NCBI GenBank assembly: GCA_022457155.1
Contig: JAJGOT010000321.1
Coordinates: forward strand, 636,001-700,000
DNA: 64,000 nt
From: Cladopsammia gracilis
Taxonomy: Eukaryota; Cnidaria; Anthozoa; Scleractinia; Dendrophylliidae
Direction of reading: 5' to 3'
The notes under the pieces were generated by a model, which was not told the DNA's origin, did not search any database, and saw nothing but the letters and a program-made list of their open reading frames with translations. Of this stretch, positions 53,401-64,000 are shown one piece after another. The position numbers were made by a program, and so were the translations under genes. Every line of letters starts with the position of its first letter. Position 1 is the stretch's first letter.

Positions 53401-56400
53401 ACCTTCTGGGAATAGGATCCTTTGTTCACAGTATTTCCATATAATTTCCATGTCAATGCTTCATTGATATGGAAATCGATGACGAACAAAGAGTTCTAAT
53501 TCCAAAAGGTTTGAATTGGGTACAACAATGCGTTAGCCGAATTTGTCTATTAATCACGGAGAAATATAGTGCGCATTGATTTGAAATCATTACTTAACTT
53601 AACAAAGACGTCTTCGTCACCTTGGACGCTATTTTGATTGTTGCACAGCGGGCTCGCTTAAACGCAGCAGTTACGTGGATGAGTGCATGCGTGAGAGGCC
53701 AAACAAGTTTGCAAACTTGTTTTACCGGTTCAAAGTTAATTTATTCGTCCATGGCGCTGGACGGCGTCTCGATCAAAGGAACTCGCAGTAATTTCTCTCT
53801 CGTTCGGCGTAGCTCGGCGTTGGAGAATCCACTGCTCGCAGGGTACGAGTCACCTTAACCAAGCTGGTTTCTGAAGCAGGTTTCCAGATTGGATCAAAGG
53901 CTCTTAGCTACTAAGCCAACTCGTGAATATGAAACGCTATAAATAGATTTCTTCACCCAAAAATTCAAAGCGGCGGGACGTTTTACATGAAGCTTATGTT
54001 ATTTACGAAAATGAAAATATACAACATAATCACGTACCCAGATCTCACTCGTGCTTGTACTATACTGAAATGTGAGATCTGGTAAACTTCGATATAAGGC
54101 CATTTTTCATTGGTTATCTGTAAAACGAATGCCCATTTTAATATGCTCTGTGATTGGCTCTTTCCTTCACCCTTCTAGTGATGCGTTTTTTTTCACACTA
54201 CGGAGTATGAAAACATGTAAATATGGACCCTCCAAGAAAATTACCGTGCAACGTTTCGACAACTAGATGCCGCTTGTGTGGGGACAATAGTTAGAAAATT
54301 GTATTTACTTCAATCCAGGTAAAGAGGATTATCTTAAAAGATGCGGAGTTTCCGTGACATAAACCGACGACCTTCCATAGTTATGTGGTAGATATTGTTA
54401 CGACAAGCTAATGCGTCAGTTAAACAAAAACATCGAAGCATTTTTAGCGACTTGTAGAAAGTAGCCTACGAAGCAAACGTCGGGGATAGGGGAACTGGGG
54501 AGAGAGGGAAGGACGCTGGCAGCCGCAATATTCCGATTGGCTAATTCGCGCTGGGCGGTAAAGATAGTATTACTATTTAAAATTCTCGTGTGAAGTGAGC
54601 CATGCGTAAAAGCGCTCGCCAGTTTTTGTGAATTTATTGACAGTTAACATAATTCGATTACCAGGAAATCGGTGGGCATTTAATGCGAATAGCCCGGTTC
54701 TTATCGCAGGCGTTCCTTCCCTTCTGCCCCTCTCCTGTTTCGTGCCCCAAGCTCCCCCCTTCCAATTTTCGCCTGCCATGCAGGCTAGCAGAAATAGACA
54801 GAAGACACTCATAAGAAACACAACTTAGAAAAAAAAGAACTAAGTCTGGATCTGAAATTACCGCAGTAAGTTCTTCTTTTTTCTCATTTTGTCTGTATGC
54901 GGGGAATGGAATTGAGCGAACAGTCTGTTTTGCGGGATTTGGGGAGCTCCAATAGGATAGAACTTATGCACTCCAAGCTTTCGATCTAAAAAGGTATACC
55001 CAACGCCACACAGTTTTATTAAACGAGTAAATAATGGTGACAGGCATTTTAACATTGGTGGTGAGAAGTTCGTCTGCTATGGGCGAAAAGATATCTTCCA
55101 TCTGGTCAACATTTACTTCAGTTGTAGATATGAGTGCAGTATTTCATAAAAAAAAAATGTTAGCCCAGTCTTGTCAGGATTTGCAATAACAAGTTTGGGA
55201 TCTTTCACATTCAAACTTTTTGTGATAGTTGTTTGGTATTCCTTTGTTGCTGTTGCTATCACAGTAACAATCTTTATCTCTTGAGGGGAATACCGAGGAA
55301 AGTGTTCCTAGTTTGCTGTAGTCTGTTCCCTGAAATAATGTGCCCCCTAAACAATAATTCAATTTTTAGGCACACACTGAAATGCTGTTATGCTGACCGG
55401 CTAGAATGAACCAATTTGGCTACTGGAATGTTGATAATGAGATGGCTGGATTAAACTGAGGGCATTCCCAAATAACTGAGCTTTTTTAATAGGGCTATTG
55501 GTTAAACTATTAAACTACAGCCCGTTATCTACAGTTCTCAAGAGATAAGTCTTTTTCGACTTAGTTTTAGTTGAATTGGATTTGTAATTAGTTTTTAAGG
55601 TGTTAATATTGTCAATGGATTCCTGTACAGACATCTACAAATTTGTGTCATGTGCCATGTTTTACCAGTTCAACCACAGATCATTTTTTTTTTCAATAAA
55701 GCCAATATTTATCCAGGGTACCCACATCTTCTCGATAAAATATGCGTTGTATTCCATAGTTTCTTTGAATTCTGGGAAGATGAAAATTGTTCTTATTTTG
55801 TGTATTATATGAATGGATATTAAAAGTTTTTCGAAGTATCAAAATTAAAATCGACCAATGCATTGACATATTTATGATTGAGAACATAGCCATGGAGCAG
55901 CCTACGAATTAGGCTTTGCCAACCAAGCGCTTCAAGGGCTTGTGTTGGAGAAAAGCTGAGTATGTCAAGGTTGAGAATTATCTTTGCAGCCTTTTGCAAC
56001 AGTTGAAGATCATCCATGAGAGTGGCATTAAACTTGTCACCCCAGATGGTGTCAGCGTAATCAAATATCCTATAGCTAATTAAGGCATACATTTACTGAG
56101 TTTGGTACATTCGTACAGTGTTTATACTGGCAGTGTTTATACCAAGTAAACCAAAGCGTGCTCAAATGAGAGCGATCCCCTGAATTGGGCCAGAGATACA
56201 CGCAAGAAACCCAGTAAATTTGACTGGCAAGATCAAAGAAAACTTTGGTCTTAACTGCTATTTCTTGTTATATATTTTCATTTTCTCCAGCATTTATATG
56301 CAAACTCTTCCTGCGACAATGAAGTCTGGTGAAACACCAACAACAAGGCCGGAAAACAAAAACGGGAAAACTAGGGAAAAAAGTGGAGAAAAAAGAGACA

Positions 56401-57598
56401 CTTTGCTTTCAGTGTGCATGCCTGAAATAAAAAAAAAAGTGATTAATACTAGCCCCTGAAAGTAGTGCTTTCTGTGTGTACCGGAGCACAGATGACGTAA
56501 AACAAAAGGAACAGAGAACGACAATAATACAAGTGCAAAATAAGTCCAAAAATACAATACCTCACAAACAATAGAAGACAATGAGTACCGGTAGACGCAG
56601 AAAGACCCCTGAAAGGAAAGGACGCTTTAGTTTTCATGTTGCAAATGACGTTTTGGCTAGTATGGTAGCAATTTGTCTGGACAGCAGTCAAGAAACAGCA
56701 TCGGCTTCAAATTGCCTTGTTTTGCTTTAATTAGTGAATATGATATGGGTTAAAACTATGTTTTAATATCTGCACTTATTGCATATGCAGGCATGCATTA
56801 GTGAATCTGATATCCCACAAGGATTATGGTATTGCGACAATTGCTTGACAAGCTAGCTATAGCTGGTGGATAAACTGCTTTATTGTGACTCACAGTGTAC
56901 TTTGGAGAAATTGTTGTTTTGTCAGAGAACGGTACAAAATTGGTGATGTACAAGATGCCATTCAATAATAAAAACACTCTGGTCTGTATTCAGTGGTCAC
57001 TAATTTCTTCAAAGTCTTAAAATCAAAACCTTTAGTGAGGGCTTAGACTTAACATGTCGCCCATATAGGTGTGGGGCTTTTTCTTGATTTTATGTTTTTT
57101 TTAAGCTGTCTAAGGGCCTATTCACATGGAGGTGAGGGACCCCGGGTAAGTGAGGTACGCCTACCCGTAGTCAAAAAGAGCTAGCCTTCACATGCAATAT
57201 TCAGCCCCGTGGCGTTGGAGTGAGGTTTGGATCTGATGAAGCTTTCCGTTTTGTTGTTGTTTCAGGAACAACTTCAGTTTGATTCAGCAGATCAGCTTAA
57301 TTATCGGACACCATGCTGGTTACCCAACCTTCAGCGTTCACATGGAGAAACCTCACCCCCAGCTAAGCGGGTTACCCAGTCCGGCTGACCGGGCAACCCG
57401 CCTCGGTGAGGTACCCCACCTCTCATGTGAACACGATCAAGAAAAAAAAGAGAGATTGTATGGAAAGATTGGTTACCTCACCGAGACGGGGTACCTCACC
57501 TTCCCGGGGTCCCCCACCTCCATGTGAACAGGCCCTCGGGGGTGTAGGTGGGTTTTCCAGTGACAAGTGCATTAGGGACCAGCCATTATTCAATAGGG
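50449..57598. repeat. Copy 2 of the tandem duplication, with 2.2-kb deletion
   Basis: A2 (50449-51686) and B2 (51693-57598) follow copy 1 directly. The A2/B2 join replaces 42365-44550 with TTATCG-like filler and cuts through the TA-flanked transposon, leaving a truncated element at 51135-51686. All repeats listed for copy 1 recur here (foldback 50928-51046, TTCCGGA repeat 51734-51772, foldbacks 52752-53113 and about 53370-53544, LINE 55619-56114, MITE 57115-57542). Confidence 0.9.
52344..52575 (+). CDS. Gene 3 first exon: N-terminal RRM, PARP14-like
   Basis: Same sequence as 45195-45426 and nearer the rest of the gene. ATG in AAAATGG; 77 codons plus one base, donor GAAG|GTTTGT. The encoded SVLVSNIAPQTADENIVIHF ... 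GGGEIDHVHF ... AVITFESKE is the first three-quarters of an RRM like those opening PARP14/PARP10/DTX3L, proteins that bind or write ADP-ribose in the interferon response of vertebrates. The remaining helix and last strand are in the exon at 59283, whose phase fits exactly. A TATA-like and octamer-like arrangement lies about 180 bp upstream (52162-52224). Family assignment rests on pattern recognition of the RRM and on the macrodomain downstream. Confidence 0.8.
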
Positions 57599-58539
57599 GA
57601 GGGTGGGGAACTATTGGGAAGACGGTCACATAATTTTGAGTGCCAATTTGGGAAGAGCCACCATCTTTGATATTTTTGTCCAAATATACCTCAAGAGTCT
57701 CAAATCCCTCACCAGAGTAGAAACTTTTGAAAGATGTTAGTCTGGTTGTTGTTAATAGTAAAAATACACTTTTAGATTTTTCAGTGCTGATGATGTCAGA
57801 TGTAGACTGATAGTCCTACATAGTACCCCGGACAGAACAATTGAGGATTGGTATTTTTATTAATTATATAAAATCAAGAGACACATTTTTCTCAATTCCT
57901 ATTTTATTACATAAATAATGAAATTCCACATATGGGTTTTTTTTTCGTAACAAGAAGTTCATTCGTTTTGTTTTTACGGCACTTCCAAATATGGACAGTT
58001 AAATGACATAAAATGAAAATCACGTGATTTCGCGGAAAGCACATGTCACACAATGAACGAGTTTGTTGTTTGGTTCGGATTGCTGTACAAATTCGGTATT
58101 TTCTGTTTTATTCTCGCCAATCTGAATGGTAAAATTGGTGAAAACAAGCATTTAAAGTTTTCGTGGCCACTGATAAACCTCAGCATCTCCCGATTGTCGC
58201 CGTCGAAAGACTCGTTTTGCCACTCTGTCGTTCTCCCATCGGGAGATATTTTGTCTAATATTTGTTTGCAAATATAAAATTTCTCAATTGAAATATAATA
58301 ATTCTTCAGCAGATAGGTTTTCTTGTCTTCAGCATTGCACAATAGCCATATAACTGAGATTTGAAAATAATCACCCATCGCCATCATAGGCGTACAGACC
58401 GGAGGGGCTGGGGGGGGGGGGGGGGGGGGGCTGCGAGATTCTGGAAGCCGAGCAGAAAATGTACGCGAGTTTTCGTCGTGAGCGCTGATAAGGCTACATG
58501 ACTGTTTCAGAAATGCTGGGGACTGCACGAGAATGATCT
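57599..58539. other. Gene 3 intron; element end and poly-G run
   Basis: CCCCGGACAGAACAATTGAG at 57825 resembles the TIR of the 4031 element (CACTGGACAAAACAATTCAG) but a partner end was not found. A G-run lies at 58407-58430. The long minus-strand frame with poly-Pro across it is an artefact. Confidence 0.4.
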
Positions 58540-58760
58540 ATTTGATATGTTTCCAGAGTTTTCTAATGTGGTACATATCCTTGCAGTGATACCTGCTACA
58601 TCGTGTTCTGCAGAGCGATCATTCAGTACGTTGCGCAGATTGAAAACTTACCTCCGCAGCACCATGGGGCAACAACGTGTCAGTAACATCGCACTTATTA
58701 ACATCAAAGGGCATATGCCAACTCTGAAGTCAACATTGACACTTTTAACGTGTTTTATGA
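58540..58760 (+). pseudogene. hAT transposase C-terminal dimerisation domain fragment
   Basis: MFPEFSNVVHILAVIPATSC is followed by SAERSFSTLRRLKTYLRST and MGQQRVSNIALINIKG. The C-SAERSFS-LRR-K-LRSTM signature is the hAT family dimerisation region found at the end of the transposase. The upstream catalytic part is missing, so this is a relic in a gene 3 intron. Confidence 0.88.
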
Positions 58761-59282
58761 GCTCATATGATAGATTCATATGTAAGAATATTTTCACTTC
58801 ATATGTAGCCTATGTTAGTGCATCTTATGACCCTCGTTTCTTTTCGACTGTTTTGTAAAAATTTGGGTAACTTGCGAGAATGTTTTGGGCAAATGGTTCA
58901 CCGCTTCCCCTGGCAAAAAAAATGCTCGTACGCCTATGTCGCCACTTGTGTCCACAGTGTGTCTCAAGTGAAAATTATGTTAATAACATATGAAGACTGT
59001 TTAATAAATTCGGACAAAAACCTTCATTATGATTGCTTTTTTACGCAGCCTGCCACTGACATTTATAATTATGACAACTTTTTTCAGTGACCTAGATCAT
59101 GCATCATTGGCTTCCAGGTCACGTTAATCGTTTCTCTCATAAACGCAAAAGTTATATAAAATTATTGTAATTATATATTACATGACTTGTTATCAATAAG
59201 CATTATAATTATTAATTCTTATTACTATTATCAGTAAATATTTATTTATTATTAATTAATTTTTGTTTACATCACTTACTAG
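58761..59282. other. Gene 3 intron, AT-rich
   Basis: Residual hAT 3' sequence may continue to about 59100. 59150-59270 is very AT-rich (TTATTATTA-like) before the acceptor. Confidence 0.4.
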
Positions 59283-59368
59283 CCGCAGAAAGAGTATTGG
59301 AATATTCTCATATACTTGGAGAATCAAAATTGAGGCTTCGACAATTCACCACAAAAGACTCCCCTGAG
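59283..59368 (+). CDS. Gene 3 second exon: end of RRM
   Basis: After CTTACTAG, two bases complete the codon left by exon 1 (G+CC = Ala). 28 codons then run to the donor CCTGAG|GTAAAA in phase 0. AERVLEYSHILGESKLRLRQ supplies RRM helix 2 and strand 4 (A-x-x-V-L ... L-R-L-R), as in the PARP14/DTX3L N-terminal RRM. FTTKDSPE links on. The exact phase and structural fit are strong support that the distant exons belong together. Confidence 0.75.
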
Positions 59369-60444
59369 GTAAAAGGAAGTTATAGAGAGTAATTTACCAA
59401 ACAAAGAAATATATTCAGAGCATAGGTAATCGAGGGACTGGTTAAGAAAGCTTGCAGACTTCAATGGCGATGACAACGGAGTAAAGGAGTTACAATTTAT
59501 GTTGAACTGTACTTGACTGTGCACATCTTCGTTTTTCGATCACATACTATGACTGTATAACTTAATGGCAACATTTCCATTGGTCAGTTGCTCGAACAAA
59601 AGTTCAAGATCTATTGTGGTTGCGCACTGTCAAGGCCGAAAAACGATAATAAAAACATGGAACAAAGACATTTCTCAGATTCATAACCATTGCGCTTTAT
59701 CAACTATGTTCAGAGGCAGTAAAAATAAGTAATCTTCAGTAAGAGGAAGCAGATTAATTTCTGCTTGAACTGGGTAAACCTGTGACAATGTCATCAATGT
59801 ATTCTCAAAAAAGGAGCAAAGTTGGAAAGAATACCAACTCAAAAACAACGTGAACTTGTCAAAGGCTTCCAAAGAATTTCGTACAAACGAGGTATGATGC
59901 TAAATTTTGAGCTGGTAACGTAACAGGCATAAGGCCTATTGTGCAGGATTTATTGCTCCTACCAAAATGATAAACTAGTGTCACCTGGGAAGCCGTAACA
60001 TTTGTGTAAAAATTATTTGTCTAATGCACGCTGCTGAATGTTTGACTATGTACAGTTAATTCAGCCGTCCTTCCTTTGAAATTTTGGGCTCTACCCGGGT
60101 CTTCTTATAGTTTTATAAGTTGAAACCGTTCAATAAGACTGAAAGGATCACAAATCTACTAGGTCAACTGGCTGGTAGCAATGATATTCGTACCCACGCG
60201 GTAAGGTTCAGAGGTTTTGATGTTCGAAATGTCGGCTTTTGCAGAATTTAGTCTGTAGAAAGTGTGGAAAGGTTTTACGTGATTCAGGTCTGGTGCCACT
60301 GACCTTTTGCGAATTTGATCACTTTCCGGTTGCCTATTTATGTATTTATAATTGGATTGCATCTTTCTTACCTTTTTAAAGGTTACAGATTTTAAAGGTT
60401 ACAGATTTCGGTTTACAAGTTTCTACGCACAAGCGTAGTAGACA
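59369..60444. other. Gene 3 intron, nothing recognised
   Basis: A 63-codon minus-strand frame (59681-59872) has no recognised domain or splice support. Confidence 0.4.
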
Positions 60445-60612
60445 CAAAATTTCCGAGTTGCTTTTTGTCTCGTTATCAGAGCGAGGCTTGGTGCACAACC
60501 TTTCATGTGAAAATTAGCTTTATTTACATGTGAATGAAAACTAATTTTCATATGAAAGGTTGTGCACCAAGCCTCGCTTTGATAACGAGACAAAAAGCAA
60601 CTCGGAAAGGGC
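60445..60612. repeat. Foldback MITE, related to 35662
   Basis: ATTTCCGAGTTGCTTTTTGT and on to CTTGGTGCACAACCTTTCAT pairs almost perfectly with the segment ending AAAAGCAACTCGGAAA. Loop about 30 bp. Confidence 0.88.
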
Positions 60613-61043
60613 CTATTCCGACCTTCCAACATATTTTACCTCCCTGTATAGTCAAAATGACTCGGAATGGATGCATGTTAGTCCGTGACATGCCTCACTC
60701 CCTCAGATTGCGACCTGGATGGTACGGGGGTAGAAAGTAATTTTCATGTCTGAGAGTGTTATCAAAACGAAAACCTTTCCCTTGTACCTTGTCAGTGCTG
60801 CCGAAGTGATTTAATTTGCATGTTTTTTTTTTTTTTGCAAGTGAATTGCAGATTAGCTCCCGGTGAAACCTATATATTATATGATTTTAACTTGGATAGT
60901 AAGAAACTTTGAAAATAATGTATTATAACCAAAATAATGGATCCAACCCGCGATTTTATGAAAGAGCCCACCGTGCTTCTCACAGATAGCAGTTTTGTAG
61001 TTATACGATCAGTTAACTGTGTTATTATTTCTTTCCCTTTTAG
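60613..61043. other. Gene 3 intron before the macrodomain exon
   Basis: T-run at 60823-60836. Pyrimidine tract and three possible acceptors (61043, 61046, 61055), all in the same frame. Confidence 0.5.
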
Positions 61044-61770
61044 CAGTTTTTACAGCAAGTACTAGAGGCGCCTAAGCAAGGTCGATCATTTGCACAACGT
61101 TTAAGTGAAGTTCTGGACAATGGAGTGAAATTGTCTTTATACCAGGGAGATATCACCGATGAGCGGGTAGATGCCATTGTTATTGAAGCCAACGAGAGGC
61201 TTCAGCACGTCAGTGGTGTGGCAGCTGCTATAGTGAATAAAGGGGGTCGTCACATACAAGATGACTCCGATGAGTTAATAAAACGGCATGGACCGCTTGA
61301 TGTGGGCGGAGCTGCTCATACTACGGGAGGCAATCTCCCATGTCGTTATGTTATACATACAGTTGGTCCCAGATGGATGGAACATGGACGAGAAAAAAGC
61401 ATTTCCCTCCTCCATCGAGCTTGTGTGGAAAGTCTTCGCTGTGCATCGCAATTACAGCTTTCATCGATTGCTCTAACGGCCATCAGCTCTGGTTTTTTTC
61501 GCATGCCGAAGGATATCTGTGCTGGAGCCATGTTTAACGCGGTGGAGGAGTTTAGCTCCAGTAATGATGCAGAATTCAGTACTCTCCGTGACGTGCGCAT
61601 CGTTATTACTGATGAACCAACAGTAAGCGCCTTCCAGAAAGAGTTTGTTAAACGCTACCTTTCCCAAGAGGCGCCGCAAGAAACAGTGACCACCCAAACA
61701 CGCCCATCCGATCAGCGTAGAACAACTACTCCGACCCCTAACTCTAAACTTGATGTGGGTAAATCAAAAG
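61044..61770 (+). CDS. Gene 3 exon: macrodomain (ADP-ribose-binding), PARP14-like
   Basis: The acceptor CCCTTTTAG (or CAG/ACAG just after) gives phase 0, matching the exon at 59283. Residues 1-27 (QFLQQVLEAPKQGRSFAQRL) form a lead helix. The macrodomain follows: LSLYQGDITDERVDAIVIEA with Asn-Glu-Arg-Leu, then HVSGVAAAIVNKGG, IQDDSDELI, GGAAHTTGGNLPCRYVIHTV with GP, a helix with SLLHRACVESLRCA, and IALTAISSGFFRMPKDICAG. The core Q-G-D-I and Asn are kept, but the usual N-A-A-N is I-E-A-N. This fold reads or removes ADP-ribose; which of these it does here is not shown. A Ser/Thr/Pro-rich linker follows. A donor AAAAG|GTAATG at 61770 would lead to exons outside the window; otherwise the frame runs on to TAA at 61884-61886, with AATAAA signals at about 61935 and 61949, making a short RRM-macro protein. 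Confidence 0.85.
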
Positions 61771-61889
61771 GTAATGATTCATTTGTTTTAGTGGATCAAA
61801 CACAGAGTGGCCATGCACACTACACCCTCCGATGGGTAACAAGAAGAAAACAACGATATAGACTAATAATAACAAAGATATTTTAACAG

Positions 61890-62077
61890 GAAGCCCAGGT
61901 CACAAATGTGGTTTTCAGTGGGGTCCTGCATGAAATAAATTACAGAATAATAAAATGCCTAAATAATGACAGCCTTTGCTGCAGATTCACCAACAACGTT
62001 TTCTTCACAGTTTGCAGACCGCTTAAGTAATCATGATGTGTTGTCTTATCCTTGTACTCGATATCATAACTAATTTT

Positions 62078-62108
<31 letters not shown>

Positions 62109-62254
62109 ACTTATTCATTATTCCTTTCATTTTTTTCGAGGTTATTCATTATTCATTTTTAAATTTTTCTCGTTATTCATTATTCCGTATTCGAGTTTTT
62201 TAGGCAGTTTCTAACTTGCAATTTTTGTGAAATAGAAGATTTTCACTTTAGTTA
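61890..62254. other. Flank/intron after the macrodomain exon
   Basis: AATAAA at about 61935 and AATAAAAT at about 61949 are possible poly(A) signals if the gene ends at 61886. CGGGGGTGGAAGCGGAATAA at 62081 and the TTATTCATTATTC-type repeats match the family at 8622-8720. Confidence 0.45.
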
Positions 62255-62608
62255 CAGCCATGCTCCGTCACGCGTGACCAGTATTTTTGAAAATTGAATG
62301 GAGTTCTCAAGATTACGCGTCGGTTTTGAAAATTCATTCCGAGATTCGGAATTTCCGTGAGAATTTTACCGCATTTTCGGAGACAAAGAGCAAAAGAATA
62401 TTATTTTGTTTGAAATGTTACATATCCGAACAATATTAGGTCTTTTATGCGTGCAGCGAAGTTATTTTCCGTTAATTCGTGACTTTCAAAGTGTTTTCCA
62501 GGCACAGAGATCTTCAAGGTTTCATTCAAATCTCGGACGTTACAAAGAAATATTAAAATGTTCATTTCATTCTCTAGATTACTGGTCACGCGTGACGGAG
62601 CATGGCTG
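62255..62608. mobile_element. 354-bp MITE with 29-bp perfect TIRs, TA target site
   Basis: CAGCCATGCTCCGTCACGCG continuing TGACCAGTA is exactly inverted at 62580-62608, with TA on both sides (62253-62254 and 62609-62610). No coding capacity; Tc1/mariner-type by target site. Confidence 0.9.
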
Positions 62609-62621
62609 TAAAATATGATTT

Positions 62622-63244
62622 AAGGTGGTTCCCAACAGTTTCCAGCACTTTCCAGCACTTTCCAATCATGATATCAAATGAATGCCCAATGATTGGTGAA
62701 CACGTTGTTATCATTTTTGTAACACAATACGTTACTATAGCAACAGTATAGCTTGCTGAAAACACCCTTGAGTTTAGCTTTAAGTGTTAATAACTCAAAA
62801 ATGACTAGGTGAACCCCATTTTTTATTTTCTAATTTTGATCAGTAGGATAAGATGCAACTTTTGGCAAATTTTAAAAAGTTATTTAAGAGGGGTTCAGAG
62901 CCACCTTAAATTTTCGAAAATTCAAGGTGGCTCTGAACCCCACCTACAGAATTTTTTTAAACTTTGCCAGAAGTTGCATCTTATCCTACTGATCTAAATT
63001 CGATAATAAAAAGGGGTTTACCGAGTCATTTTTGAGTTATTGACACTTAAAGCTAAATGTTTTCAGCACGTTATACTGTTGCTATAGTAACATAAAGTGT
63101 CACAAAAATGATAACAACGTGTTCACCAGTCACTGGGCATTCGTTTGATATCATGATTGGAGCATCAACTGATAAACAGTGGTTTTAATGACCCATCAAA
63201 ATCTAAGTCTTGGAAAGTGATGGAAACTGTTGGGAGCCACCTTA
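62622..63244. repeat. 623-bp foldback element with about 290-bp arms
   Basis: AAGGTGGTTCCCAACAGTTT begins an arm that runs to GGGGTTCAGAGCCACCTTAA. After an about 18-bp AT loop, the whole sequence returns inverted and ends TGTTGGGAGCCACCTTAA. Arms differ by scattered substitutions and a short deletion in the left arm. Single-armed relatives are at 45603, 52752 and 43540. Confidence 0.92.
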
Positions 63245-63709
63245 ATTACCGTATTTATTGATTTAACTCCAGACTGGGGTTTATTTAGAACTCAGCCTTA
63301 TAGACGTGGCATTTATTCTTATATACTGTACACTAAACTAAAATGTACACTGAACATCGACACAATGACACCGACTTCTCGACTTCGTCTCTTATTAAAA
63401 ACTTAGATACAAAAAAGTTATTGCGAATGCTGTACTGAGTGGTTTGTTGAACTGTTCAGTATACGCTCCGTCGTTTCTTCAAAACTAGACCTGATATATA
63501 CGGTGTTCATTTCAACCCAGCATTTATTCTTGATTTATTTCTGGCACGGGAAAGAGAATATGCGGTAACGTTCATTTGGGTTTGGTCGGTTTTTCATAAG
63601 GACTCAAATGTCGACAAAAAAAACTTGCTTAGCTGATAAATCAAAGCTAATAGTATTTATTTCTCAATAAATTCAAACAATATTACGACAATCAATATTC
63701 CAGCATATA
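63245..63709. other. No gene recognised
   Basis: AT-rich, unremarkable sequence. Confidence 0.4.
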
Positions 63710-63860
63710 CAGTCAACTCTCTCTTAACGATCTCTCTCTTAAGCAACCACTTCCCGTAAGCGACCACTTTGTAAAGTAACTATTTACACGAATACAATCA
63801 ACTCGAACTACCACTCTCTTAAGCGACCACTTTTTCTTGCACTAAGGGTGGTCGCTTAAG
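63710..63860. mobile_element. Truncated copy of the 11280 MITE
   Basis: CAGTCAACTCTCTCTTAA at the left after TA, then AAGCGACCACTT repeats and CTAAGGGTGGTCGCTTAAG. The right terminal repeat is missing. The rest to 64000 is unassigned. Confidence 0.75.
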
Positions 63861-64000
63861 GACGTTCGCGCCCATTGCTTCTGCGCATTTTTTCGCGCAT
63901 GTCACGCAAACGTTAAAAGTCCATGAAATATCAACAAGAACGTATCCAACGCAAACTTTTTTCCACTTTATAGTAAGGAACGTAAAGAGCGTGTAGTATC

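Noticed and set aside
57823..58020. Second copy of the 4031-4985 TA-flanked element
   Set aside because: Only one end resembles the terminal repeat; no inverted partner or matching interior was found.
58046..58528. 160-codon minus-strand frame with a proline run
   Set aside because: The proline run comes from a poly-G tract; the rest has no known domain and no splice context.

Overview
The window is eukaryotic and gene-poor, with intron-split genes and a very high load of small transposons. It looks like an animal genome, most likely a cnidarian and probably an anthozoan such as a stony coral. This rests on general resemblance: AT-rich sequence, Penelope-like elements with hammerhead-like ends, many foldback and TA-flanked MITEs, L1/Tx1- and CR1-like LINE fragments, coiled-coil TKL kinases, and a PARP14-type RRM plus macrodomain gene. 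The species cannot be fixed from the sequence alone. No bacterial-type operons, CRISPR arrays, rRNA or tRNA genes were seen. All gene models are on the + strand and were assembled by hand from splice signals and reading-frame phase.

Gene 1 (exons from 1239 to 16868; 5' end outside the window) encodes two KH-like modules, a basic linker, a long repetitive coiled coil and a C-terminal tyrosine-kinase-like (TKL) kinase domain split over two exons. Its introns hold a piggyBac-like element with a Penelope-like insertion inside it, a 955-bp TA-flanked element, an L1/Tx1-like LINE and small repeats.

Gene 2 (exons from about 21736 to 39234) ends in a close paralogue of the same coiled coil and kinase, followed by about 4 kb of related flank. 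Its N-terminal part is different: a TFIIS N-terminal (LW) domain, a SUMO-interaction-like motif and an aspartate tract. Every exon junction proposed keeps frame. The two genes look like an ancient duplication of the kinase half joined to different 5' modules.

Gene 3 (exons from 52344 to at least 61770) has an N-terminal RRM of the PARP14/PARP10/DTX3L type split over two exons, then a macrodomain. Its first exon is present twice because 41127-50450 is repeated almost identically at 50449-57598, with a 2.2-kb deletion in the second copy. This is either a very recent tandem duplication or two haplotypes joined by the assembler.

The rest is repeat sequence: TA-flanked Tc1/mariner-like non-autonomous elements (4031, 11280, 22276, 31907, 41812, 62255), TAA-flanked Harbinger-like MITEs and a Harbinger transposase pseudogene, a hAT dimerisation-domain fragment, Penelope remnants, long foldbacks, and minisatellites. 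Kinase, ADP-ribose-binding and nucleic-acid-binding domains side by side would fit a stress or innate-immunity neighbourhood, but that is inference; nothing here shows that the products interact.
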